Notes under the pieces: model-generated
What the model saw: only the letters and a program-made list of their open reading frames with translations
What the model was told of the DNA's origin: nothing
Database searches by the model: none
Made by a program: the position numbers and the translations under genes
DNA from: Rhizaria sp. SCN 62-66
Lineage: Eukaryota > Rhizaria, unplaced
DNA length: 64,000 bases
Assembly: GCA_001724265.1 (NCBI GenBank)
Contig: MEDY01000106.1
Location: 1-64,000 of the forward strand
Direction: 5' to 3'
Shown here: positions 1 to 9,900 of the stretch, piece after piece
Layout of the letters: the number at the start of each line of letters is the position of its first letter
How positions within the stretch are numbered: the stretch's first letter is position 1

Positions 1-603
1 CTCGATCTTGGCCTGACGGTTCTGCACGGTGAGCTTGACAGTGACACGGAGACCCTTGAAGGCCTTGGTGGCAGCAGCAACGTCATCGGCAATCTTCTTG
101 GCGGACTGTGATGAGTTGTGCGTGAGGGTTTTTTAGATCAAAAATGAAGAGTTTGTTTGGAAAATAGCAATTGGAAAATAGACAAAGACAAAGTATGTAG
201 CGAGAGGAAAGAAAGAAGGGCGAAAGAAGGGTTTCAGAGTGAGCAATGGAACCCCAGCAAGTAAGGATCACGAGACGTATTCATCACATCGAAGCTTTAG
301 AGCTGGCGATAGGGTGAAACGCAACGTACCAGACCGAGGGGACCGACCTTGGGGGCAAGGGCGGTAGCACCAGCAGCCTCACCACCGAAGCAGCGGAGGG
401 AGACTATTGGTGTTCCAGGTTGGACGGGACAGAACAGAGGGGGGAAAAGAGAGCGTGAGACGAGTTCGATCAGGTTTCAAGGAAATGAGAACAATGCAGC
501 ACATAGCAGGCAGCGTGGACAAAAGATAGTAACATTGGGTGATAGGAGAGATAGTCGTGAACGTACTGATAGTAACCTCGTTGGGGTCAAGCTTGGGCGG
601 CAT
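1..603 (-). CDS. RPL12: 60S ribosomal protein uL11 (RPL12), first three exons, cut by left edge
   Basis: Cytosolic large-subunit protein of the ribosomal stalk base. Exons on the minus strand are 603-567, 332-403 (read downward) and 105-1, continuing past the window. The start [10 protein letters not shown] matches the very conserved eukaryotic RPL12 N-terminus. Exon 2 gives the [18 protein letters not shown] segment that contacts 23S/28S rRNA, and exon 3 gives [29 protein letters not shown], all collinear with the family. Both introns start GTACGT and end AG; reading phase is preserved across each. The C-terminal half lies outside the window, so the stop codon is not seen. It is divergently arranged with the GDI gene. 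Confidence 0.95.
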
Positions 604-1462
604 GGTCTTTCCAGAGACTTTAGAGCGCGGCAGAAGCGAAAGAGACGGTGCGGAGAGTGGGACGGATAAAGGGATGAGTCGTGCGCAATACAGTCACAAC
701 GAAATGGATTATGCCAAATAAAGCAAATAGATCAGCTCATTACAATCGCAATTAGCGATTTACAAGGTTTAACTACCGCACTTTGAGCGATAACAATGCT
801 TGGCAAAAAGGCCCGCAGTTCTTGACCGAAGCCTGAGGCAGCGACTAAACTTTGAGGTCGGTCGGCCAAGCAGACCGAGGACCGTCCGACCAACCGACCG
901 ACGAGAGAGGTTTCACACAGCAGCCCAAAGATGAGATGTGGTCGCGACTAAAGAATGGCTTTGTACTGCAGCAGATCGTCCTTCTGTGCAAGGAATTCTT
1001 TTGTGAAAGGCTTCAAACTAACGTGGGTGTGTTGTTCAGGGTATTGCAACGTCATTGGCGGACGGGAAGGGGGATTAAATGCTGTGTTAAGCAAGAAATC
1101 AACGACCCTCAAATCGACGTCTCTCGTCTCACACTGCAACCTCGATATCACATCCTTCATGGGCACAAAATAGCGTATATCAGCACTTTTACGCCACACC
1201 ATCTTTTGGTCAATGGGTATATCGACGTTTTGTGGCTTAACCCCGCTCTTAGTGCCGCTTTCTGCATCCTAAGAGGCGTGCCACAAGCACGAGGCCGTTG
1301 TTGTGAATCTTGACTGCTCATTCGGCATCATGTTTCACTCCCTCAATCCCCGCAAACATCGATGAAACGAAGGCATGCGACATCTGCGCTTTTATCTCGC
1401 CCTCTTTCACTTTTTTATCTCACGGACCGCTTTTACTTCTGTTGTTTTGTTGCGTTGACAGA
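604..1462. other. Divergent promoter spacer between RPL12 and GDI
   Basis: I see no convincing gene here. A GC-rich island at about 850-905 carries repeated GACCGA/TCGGTC units and a 9-bp inverted repeat. The sequence just before the GDI start ends in TTGACAG, resembling a splice acceptor, so a 5'-UTR intron of GDI is possible. Open frames here are short and lack family features. Confidence 0.5.
856..903. repeat. TCGG/CCGA inverted repeat in the RPL12-GDI spacer
   Basis: GTCGGTCGG at 857-865 is the exact reverse complement of CCGACCGAC at 894-902, with a 28-base spacer that itself repeats GACCG. It could be a regulatory element or a transcribed hairpin. Similar GACCGA-rich sequence recurs in the CCT3-mS41 divergent spacer. 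Confidence 0.55.
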
Positions 1463-3472
1463 ATGGACGAGGAGTACGACGTCATTGTGCTTGGCACCGG
1501 CATCAAGGAGTGCATTCTCTCCGCCCTTCTGGCCATGAACGGCAAGAAGGTTCTCAACATCGACAAGAACCCCTACTACGGCGCTGAGACGGCCTCGCTC
1601 AACCTCGAGGACCTGATGAAGAAGTACAAGGGCGTCTCCGAAATCGATGTCCCGAAGCACTTCGGTAACTACCGCCATTGGTGCATCGACCTCTGCCCCA
1701 AGTTCATGATGTCTGCCGGCAACCTCGTCAAGATGCTCATCTACACCGACGTCACGCGCTACCTCGAGATCGTCGCCGTGTCCGGCGCCTACGTCGTCAA
1801 CTCGCAGAAGATCCACAAGGTCCCCGCCACCACCTCCGAGGCGCTTTCTTCCTCTCTCATGGGCTTCTTCGAGAAGCGCCGCTTCAAGAACTTCCTCGAG
1901 TGGGTTTCCAAGTACGACCAGGCCAAGCCGGAGACGTGGGACAAGATCAACGCCAACTCGATGACCGCCAAGGCCGTTTTCGACCAGTTCTCTCTGTCTG
2001 ACGCGTGCATCGAGTTCACTGGTCACTGCCTCGCGCTGTACCAGAACGACAACTACCTCAAGCAGACCGGCCTCGACCTCGTCCACAAGTGCAAGCTCTA
2101 CGCCACCTCGCTCTCGCGTTACGGCAGCTCGCCGTTCATCTACCCCCGCTACGGCATCGGATCCATCCCGGAGGGCTTCGCGCGTCTCTGCGCCGTCTCG
2201 GGCGGCCTCCAGATGCTCGACAAGAAGGTCCAGGTATGTCTTTAAATAATCACTCTATCAAATAATTGTTGTATATCTAGATGATTTTTACGCCTACTTT
2301 ACTATATTTTAGTTTTGCTCTAGTTCAAGCATATCTTGGTCTTCATATATAGTCTCACCACTACTCTTCTTTTTTTTCGCATGACTGACTCCTCTTTAGG
2401 GCCTCTCGTACGACGAGGAGACTGGCCACGTGAACGGCGTTAAGGTCGACGACGTGGTCATCAAGACCAAGCAGGTCCTCACCGACCCCACCTTCCTCTT
2501 GGGCACTGACAAGGTCAAGAAGGTGTGCAACATCATCCGCTCCACCGTCATCCTCAAGAACCCCGTCCCGAACACCAACAAGGCCGGCTCTGCGCAGATC
2601 ATTATCCCGTCCAACCAGACGGGCCGCAAGAACGACATCTACATCGCCATCATCAGCGGCGAGCAGGCTGTCTGCCCCGACGGCTTCTACCTCGCCGTCT
2701 GCTCCACCGTCCAGGTACGCACTACTAAAAACAAATACTTGTCAGCATTGATCACTACTAATCGAAATTAAACTATCATATATATGCATAGTTATGTATT
2801 GTTCATGTTGTGATTTAGACTCAACGTACTTCACATTCATCATATTCACCAATTACTCCCTTACATTTCTCTTGAACAACTCTCTCTTTGCGCTCGACAC
2901 AAACAGGAGTCTGCCGACCCTAAGGACCTCGAGAGCGATCTCAAGGACGCTTTCACCTACCTGGGCCCCTACGTCGACAAGTTCACCTTCGTCAACGAAT
3001 ACCTCATCCCCACCGATGATGGCAGCAAGGACGGCGTTTTCGTCACTGCCTCCCTTGACTCGACCTCGCACCTCGAGCTCGCCACCAACGAGGTACGCTA
3101 CAACAGGGCATTAAAACAACGATTTATCCATGAAGATAAACATCTACCAATATGAAATTCTAATATTAAGTACATTGATGTCAGATTTATTATTCGCCTT
3201 TTTTTTTTGTGAGATATGTGTCTACCTATATCTTCTATTCCCCACTACTGACAAAACTCACCACAACTCTCTCTTTCCCTTGCCTTGCCTTCCCTTGCTG
3301 CTGCTGCTGTTGCTGATGTTGTTCTCATCTGCAGGTGCTTGCGCTGTACCCGCGCATGACCGGCACGGAGATCGACCTGGACAAGAAGCCCGAGCGCCGG
3401 AACCCCGACGCCGTGGCCGAGGAGGAGTTCGCCGCCCAGCAGGCCGCCGCCGCCGCAAACCCCGAGAACTAA
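1463..3472 (+). CDS. GDI1: Rab GDP dissociation inhibitor (GDI)
   Basis: It extracts GDP-bound prenylated Rab GTPases from membranes and recycles them through the cytosol. Exons are 1463-2233, 2400-2714, 2907-3092 and 3335-3472, ending in TAA. The N-terminus MDEEYDVIVLGTGIKECILS followed by GKKVLNIDKNPYYG is the hallmark GDI/REP nucleotide-binding-like fold. Further family segments are the GNYRHWCIDLCPKF..GNLVKML region, the SSPFIYPRYGIGSIPEGFARL motif and the IPSNQTGRKNDIYI strand. Length (about 469 residues) is near the usual 445-450, with an alanine-rich tail. Introns begin GTATGT, GTACGC and GTACGC. The start was chosen because it reproduces the conserved MDEEYD start, although the frame stays open upstream. 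Confidence 0.96.
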
Positions 3473-3947
3473 GCTAACTGCGGTCAGGACCTGGATCGGG
3501 ACGGCGACTTGAAAAAGAATTCGACTCTGTATGACCGTGAGTGTGTGAATCGCTGGGTTTTTTTGGAGTTGTTAAACGTGTTTTGTGTGTATGTGTGTGT
3601 TTATCAACGTGTGTGTGCTCTTGAAAGTTTGAAGGGGGATACATGTGTTGTTAAAGTTTGGATATTATGGTGATTGTGATGATTATAAGTTTCTTTAAAA
3701 CCAATCAACAAGAACAAAAGAATACATTTTGATGCTAGTCGTACGTACTTAGATACAATATTGTCTAGATCTTGTTCTGTATCATCAACATTTCTATTTC
3801 ATCATAAAATACTGAGTAACATTCATACATTCATCCCACTGACCCGAAAACAAAACAAAATAAATGAAAACCATCCATTTTCACAAACAAATGCAGCTTC
3901 ATATGAGTCGCATCATTTTACGACAATATCATGCTTCTCAGGTGTTT
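3473..3947. other. Convergent 3' spacer between GDI and UTP23
   Basis: AT-rich spacer holding both 3' untranslated regions, with TG-rich sequence (about 3535-3620) after the GDI stop. I see no gene or structured element. Confidence 0.6.
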
Positions 3948-6473
3948 TCACTTGTTTTCGCTGCCGCCGTCCCCGCGCATCATCTGCGCGCGGTGCTTGG
4001 CGATGATCGCCTCTCGCTCCTTCTGCTGCGCCCGACCCTCGCGCCATTTGCCGGCCTCGCCCCAACGGGCCACGGCGCCCTTGTGGCCCTTGTAGTTGGG
4101 GTTGAAGTCCTTGCCGCGGACCTCGAAGTGCCGCTGCCCGACCGAGGGCACGCTCTTGGACGCTTGCGCAGGCTTGCGGAAGGTCTGGATGCTGCCGACG
4201 TACTCACCCGCGGCCGCCTTGGCCACGGTCGCAGTGATAGATGCTTCAGTACCCGTGAGTGTGGAACCCGTGGTGCCAGCCGCGCCGGGCAGGCCATGCT
4301 TGTACATGAGCTTGCCCTTGACGTAGACGGGCGCATCAGGCGCAATGCCCTTGCGTGCGCGCTCTTTGGCCTTGATCTCGGCGCGTCGCTGCTTCCGCAG
4401 GGCCTTCTTCTCCTCCTTGGACATGAGAGCGTACTTACCCTTGCCCCCCGCCATGGCGACGAGCTCGGCCTTGGACGCCTCGGTCTCATCCCTCCCGTCG
4501 TCGTCGTCGTCGCTGTCATCGTTATCGTTGCTGTTACGCCTCTTGTCTTTCTTGTTGCTCGCGGTGTCGCCCTCATCCTTGTTGTCCTTGCTGCTGCTGT
4601 TAACCGCGGGCTTAGAGCGCTTTGAGACCGGGGCCACCACCTCGCCACCGGACTCGCAATCACGCTTCTGCTCACGGTCACCCATAGACTTCTCACGCGC
4701 ATCGCCGCTGCCATCAGCGTCATCAGCAACAGCAGCGTTGTCAGCGTCATCAGCAGTATCAGCGTCGCCCTCAAGCCCCCGCTTGCGGTTGCGGCGCTTC
4801 TTGGCAACTGGCAGCCCCGCCGCCTCGGCCTCGGCCCTGGCCCGCAGCCTCTCAGCCTCAGCCTTCTCGCGCGCGGCCTTGGCGTCAAGCGCCGCCTGCA
4901 TGTGCGCCGGCAGCGGCTTGACCTTCTTCTTCTTGACGGCCATCGGGTTCGGCACATGCGGCACTCCGGCCTTCTCGGCGCGCTTGGCGGCCCTCACGGC
5001 GGCCGCGGCGGCCTCGGCGGCGGCGCGGGCGGAGGGGCCAGACGCGGCAGCAGAGGCCAGGTCCACCTTGGCCTTGGTCAGGTCGACGCCGGCCTTGGCG
5101 AGGATCTTCTTCGCAATGTTGGCCGTAACAGACATCGAGAGCCCCGCGGCGGCGACGGCGGTGAGGTCGGCGGCGGCCTTGGCGGCGGCGGCCGCGGCGG
5201 CAGCGGCGGCGGCAGCGGTGCTTGTGCTCTGAGCAGGAGCGATCGCCATTGCGCCATCGTTAGCGTTACTGATGTTGTTGTTAGTCTTGGCCAACGCGGC
5301 CACGGCTGCGGCGGCTGCGGCGGCGGAGGCTGAGGCCGAGGCGGAGACTGCGCTTTGCTGCTTGAGCCTGAGCTCCATCGCGTGGCGCACCGACGCCTCC
5401 GACGGCAGCTCAAGCATCGCGACGTTGCCGCGGAAGAACATGATCGGCACGCAGGGGATCTCGCGCAGCTCCGTCCGCAAAAAGTTGTGCTGGACGGCCA
5501 TGACGAAGCGGTCTGCGTTGTAGTGCAGCCGCTTGCCCGGGGTGTTGTCCTCCTCCTCATTCTTACCGTTCGCATTGCGACCGTTGTTGTGACCGCTGTT
5601 GTTATTGTTGTTGTTGTTATAGGGGGTTTTGAGTTCGGCTGCGGCGGCCTTTGACGCGTCTGAGACTGCGGACGCGACGGCGGCGGTGGCGGCGGCGTCT
5701 GCGGCGGCCTTCTTGGCGGCAGCGGCCTTGGCCTTGGCCTTGGCCTGGGCCTTGGCTTGGGCTTTGGCGTCACGCTGTTCAGCAGTCAGCTCGACACCGT
5801 CCTCCTCCTCGTCCTCATCGTCATCATCGTCGTCGTCGTCGTCGTCCTCGTGGTGGTCGTGGTCATCATCAGGAGTGTGCGAGTGCGAGTGCGAGGTAGC
5901 GTTGTTCTGCTGCTGTTGCTGCTGCTTGTTGGCGTTGTTCGCAGAGCCCGGGGCCTCGCTCTTGAGCAGCATAACCTTGATGCAGTCGTTGGGGTGCGCC
6001 AGGTGCTTGTGCTGGCAGCGGAGGAACGAGAACGTCTTGGCCACGGCCAGGGGCGCGCGCCAGAACTTATCCTCTGCGGCGCGTTGCTCCAGGTCCGAGA
6101 TGATGCACTTGGTCGTGTAGAGCTTGGCCTTTTCGTCCTGCAGGAGCTTAGGGATCTGCTCGGAGAGCTTGATGCCGCCCACAATGGCCGCGGCGATAAA
6201 GTCCGCGTCGACTGTGAGAGAGTGAGGCATGAACAACGAGGGGGAAACGATGGCAAAAGTAGACAGGTGAGTGCGAGGCAGAGGGCCACCGGGAAGGTGA
6301 GGAATAGTTGCATGTACATTCCTAACATAGATCAAGACGCAATTTCGTGATACTATAATGTGGTGTCTTTTCTTTGTTAACGTACGAAGCACCTTGTAGG
6401 GGCTTTTGAAGCCGTATGTGAGGTTGAAGAAGGCGAGGGCCTTCCGAATTTTCTTGTGGCGGAGCACCTTCAT
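3948..6473 (-). CDS. UTP23: rRNA-processing protein UTP23 (PIN-like, SSU processome)
   Basis: Nucleolar factor needed for 18S rRNA maturation and snR30/U17 release. Exons are 6473-6386 and 6211-3948 (TGA stop), giving 783 residues against about 250 in human. Splicing restores the conserved GFKSPYKVL-LDADFIAAA junction; the intron starts GTACGT. The N-terminal half of the PIN-like fold is followed by a Cys/His cluster (RCQHKHLAHPNDC). A low-complexity, Asp-rich insert of about 150 residues follows, then the second half of the fold (CVPIMFFRGNVAMLELPS). The remainder is a lysine- and alanine-rich extension. One zinc-ligand cysteine found in the human protein appears replaced (FSF in place of a C-containing segment). 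Family assignment rests on the collinear N-terminal match. Confidence 0.88.
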   Translation of the reverse strand: MKVLRHKKIRKALAFFNLTYGFKSPYKVLRTLTKKRHHIIVSRNCVLIYVRNVHATIPHLPGGPLPRTHLSTFAIVSPSLFMPHSLTVDADFIAAAIVGGIKLSEQIPKLLQDEKAKLYTTKCIISDLEQRAAEDKFWRAPLAVAKTFSFLRCQHKHLAHPNDCIKVMLLKSEAPGSANNANKQQQQQQNNATSHSHSHTPDDDHDHHEDDDDDDDDDDEDEEEDGVELTAEQRDAKAQAKAQAKAKAKAAAAKKAAADAAATAAVASAVSDASKAAAAELKTPYNNNNNNNSGHNNGRNANGKNEEEDNTPGKRLHYNADRFVMAVQHNFLRTELREIPCVPIMFFRGNVAMLELPSEASVRHAMELRLKQQSAVSASASASAAAAAAAVAALAKTNNNISNANDGAMAIAPAQSTSTAAAAAAAAAAAAKAAADLTAVAAAGLSMSVTANIAKKILAKAGVDLTKAKVDLASAAASGPSARAAAEAAAAAVRAAKRAEKAGVPHVPNPMAVKKKKVKPLPAHMQAALDAKAAREKAEAERLRARAEAEAAGLPVAKKRRNRKRGLEGDADTADDADNAAVADDADGSGDAREKSMGDREQKRDCESGGEVVAPVSKRSKPAVNSSSKDNKDEGDTASNKKDKRRNSNDNDDSDDDDDGRDETEASKAELVAMAGGKGKYALMSKEEKKALRKQRRAEIKAKERARKGIAPDAPVYVKGKLMYKHGLPGAAGTTGSTLTGTEASITATVAKAAAGEYVGSIQTFRKPAQASKSVPSVGQRHFEVRGKDFNPNYKGHKGAVARWGEAGKWREGRAQQKEREAIIAKHRAQMMRGDGGSENK

Positions 6474-6912
6474 GGTGAAGCCACTTTAAGAGAAATAAAT
6501 AGCACATCAAGGGGTGTAAAAAGAAAGACAGTTAGAAATGTGATGTAAATATAGCTTGGTGCTAACTAGAAGAATAATGACGAACAAATGAAAGCAGGAA
6601 TCGTTGACACCGCAGAGGGTTTGCGGAGGCCGTCTCGAAGCTCGATCGGCTCCAGTCAACGCTCGGAAGCCGGTGTCAAGATGGATTTCAAGTGATAGCT
6701 CTCGAATATTGGCATTTTATTGTCTATAATTGGAGATAAAGAAAATCTAATGTATCGATGTTCATATAAATCATATCTAAAAGTTCAAACCAAGTTGAAA
6801 TTTGTAAGAATAACCAAACGTGCATTGTTACAAAAGCACGTTACAACCCCCCAAACGCTTGCATTATATCAACACTATGAGATGCCAGAGTGATATTGCG
6901 GTGTGATATCAC
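6474..6912. other. Spacer upstream of UTP23 with a GC-rich inverted-repeat island
   Basis: It holds the UTP23 promoter and the 3' flank of the CFAP57-like gene. The background is AT-rich. The only notable structure is the 6604-6679 island described separately. Confidence 0.5.
6604..6679. repeat. Inverted repeat enclosing smaller hairpins
   Basis: TTGACACCG at 6604-6612 is exactly complementary to CGGTGTCAA at 6671-6679. The 58-base interior can itself fold (CCGCA/TGCGG, and GGAGGCCG against CGGCTCC with a bulge), giving a branched tRNA-sized shape. It lacks the T-loop and anticodon features of a tRNA. It may be a small structured RNA or a promoter element about 130 bases upstream of the UTP23 start; function is unknown. 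Confidence 0.4.
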
Positions 6913-9900
6913 TTACTCTTGGCCGTTAAAGCGCTGCTGCCCGTCGCGTGCGCGCAAACGGTTCACAAACGAGTCAAACGCACTCGCATTGGAGTTACCC
7001 CCAGCAATCTCGCTGATGTCACCATCAGCATCATTGTTACTGGTATAGCTATTGACGTTCGGATGGTTGTTATTGTTGTTGCTGCCAAGCGAAAGTGTCG
7101 CTGTCAGAGGCGTCGGTGACAGCCCTCCAACGCCACTTACAGCTGCCAACAGAGCACTTACATCTCCCCCGGCGGTACTTGGATTGTTGTTCGTAAGCCG
7201 CCTGCTCGCGACTTGATGCGGAGACATTGCAGACACAAAGCGGACCTTACCGACGCCGCTGTAGCTGCTGCCCGGGGTGCTGTCGCTCACACTGTCGCTG
7301 GCGCCGTCACGAACGCTCTTGTTATTGCTATTGTTATTCTTGCCCTTGCTGTAACTATTGCCACCGCTGTTGTTGTGACTGGTGTAGTTTTGAGCGAGGG
7401 CGGTGTTGTACGTCTGTTCAGACAGACCGACGTGCCGGGCCATTTCGCCCTCGAAGCCGATGCTACTGCTGCCTACACCGCGTCTCATGCCACTATTGTT
7501 ATGAGAGCCCCCATCCCCATCATCGTCGTCGTCATGATTGTGGTCGTTATGGTTGCTATAACCTGCGGTACCCGTGCCCACGCGCCCCACAGTCCTGCCC
7601 GTGGCCTCGGCCTTGGTCTGCGCCTCCTCGACCACGCTCTCCGCCACGCCCTTGTGCGTGGCCAGCAGCAACGAAATGCGGTCTGTGCGGCGCACAAAGC
7701 CGCTGCTGCCGGAGCGGCCGTGGAGGCCGAACCAGGCGGCGTCAACTGGGATGCCCTTCTCCTTCATCACGTCGCGCAAGATCATGTTCTCGCGCCTAGA
7801 AAGTGGGCGAAACCGCGACAGCGAATGAGCGAGTAAGAAACAGAGAGTGATGTGAGTGCTTGTCGGAGGTCAGAGGAGAAAGTGAGATATGCTAGAATAA
7901 AACATGAAATAGTCACAGTGAAAACAAGTTACACATTTAAATTAGATTAAAACCGTGCTAGAAATTGTGTGCTAGTATTTTCATATGACATACCGTGCGA
8001 GAATGACGCTTTCGCGCAAAGCACGCAGCTCGTCTGCCGCGGCCACCGCCGAGACGAGCCGTTGGGACCTGTCAGTGTTGTTGACGGCCTTCTGCTTCGC
8101 GAGCTGGGTGGTCAGGTACTGCGTGTAGTTAATGTAAGCCGCGGACTGGGAGGCAAACTCGCTCTTGAGGTCGCTCAGCTCAGCCTCCACAGCGGCGTCG
8201 TTACCAGCATTAGTATTGCTGTTGTTGTTGTTGCTATTGTTGCTGTTGCTGTTGCTGGCGTTAAGACTGCTGAAGCCCGAGCGCACCGCCCCCGCCGTCG
8301 CCGGCCTCTGCTGCTGCTGTTGCACACCGTTCACCGTAATCTGCTTCTGCTTAGGATTGTGTGAGTGTGGCAGCGGCTGCTTCGGCAGGCCCGAGGGCCG
8401 GGGCCGGCCGTCCGCAGTCGCCGCCGCCGCCACGGCCGCCGCGGGGGCCGCACCGTCGCGCGCGGCCTGCGCCACGCTGGCGTAGGCCTGGGGCCCAAAG
8501 CGACGACGCAGCTCAGCGAGCGTAGTCGAGTCCGTCGGGTCGGTCAGCTCGCGGTGGAAGCGGGACATGAACCTATTGTAACAATAACAAAAGCGGGAAT
8601 ATAACATGCATATGTGAGACTCGTAAATTAAAAACAAATAAATAAATGATATAACATGAACATATTAGAGCGTTTTGCTTCGTTTGAGTTTAACGTATAC
8701 GAAGGTCTATAAACCTAGACCTTACATATGAGTTATTATTATGAGGTCTTCTTCGTGCGTACCTCTGTTGCGCGGCTGCGACGCGCTCGTGCCTGGCAAC
8801 TGCGGCCGACAGCGTGGCCGTCGTATGCCGCATCGCGCGCAGCTGCTCCTGCGCCGACACAACCTGTCGCTGCTTGGTGAGGAACTCCTCGTCCAGCTCT
8901 GCGATAGAGCGCTCCAGGAGGGCGATGGCGGGGTCAGCGCGGGAGGCCCGCAGCTGGGTCATCAGCTCGCGGACTTGAACAAGCAAATCGGACCTATATA
9001 CGTACGTATTATTTAAAAAAAACAAATTCTAGTTAGAAAATGATATTTGTGTCATTATAAAAATAATCTCACCCCAGTTATCAATAATACAGCCAAGACA
9101 TCTCATGTTTTAGTTCCCATCCCTCTGTGGTTCGTTCGTTCGTTTCTGCTCTCTTTTTTTAGTAAACGTACCGGTTGTTTTGCAGCGCGTCGACCTGCAC
9201 CGTGAGCCTCGCCAGGCGCTCGTCCTTCTCCTCGCTCTGCGCCCGCACGCCGGCCAGTAGCGCCTGCGCCGCCTCGGTCTTCTTGCGCATCTCGCCCGCC
9301 GCCAGCGCGTCTTCGGCCCGGGCCGCTTCAAGTTCCTGAAGCCGCTCGGCCGACTCAGCCAGCTTCCGCTGCAGCTCCCCGATGCGCCCCTTAAACACAG
9401 CGTTGGTTTGCTTGAGGTCAAGCGTCTTCTGCGCCGTCGCCTCGATCACGGCCCGCGTCTCCTGCTCGTGCGCGTCCACCGCCGTATCATACGCGTCGAC
9501 TTCGTCGTTCATCATCGTGCTCAGCCGCTTGCGCTGCCGGGCAAGCTCCAGCGTCAGCGCCGCTTCGGTCTCCTCCCCGCGCGCGCGCTCCAGCGCCAGC
9601 GCCTCGGTCAGGGCCGCGCGCTCTGAGGCCCAGTCGGCGCGGGCCTGCTGGAGCTCGGACAGCAGACGAGACCGCTCCGAGAGGGACGCCAGCTCGGCAT
9701 CGCGCGCTCGGGTCGCCTCGGCCGTCAGGCGGCGCTCGTAGGCGAGCTCCTGATAAAAACAACAAGAAAACCCGTGGGCAGCAGAGGAAAATGAGATGAC
9801 TGTGAGCAATGGTCGGGTTGAGAGGAAGTCGTTTGTTAACACAAATGCAGCGATATTGATGTGATAGAACAAGATCGTGAAGCGAATTTTAATCGTATTG

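Noticed and set aside
852-1313. A 153-codon plus-strand frame upstream of GDI
   Set aside because: No family features; it lies in the divergent promoter region and includes the inverted-repeat island.
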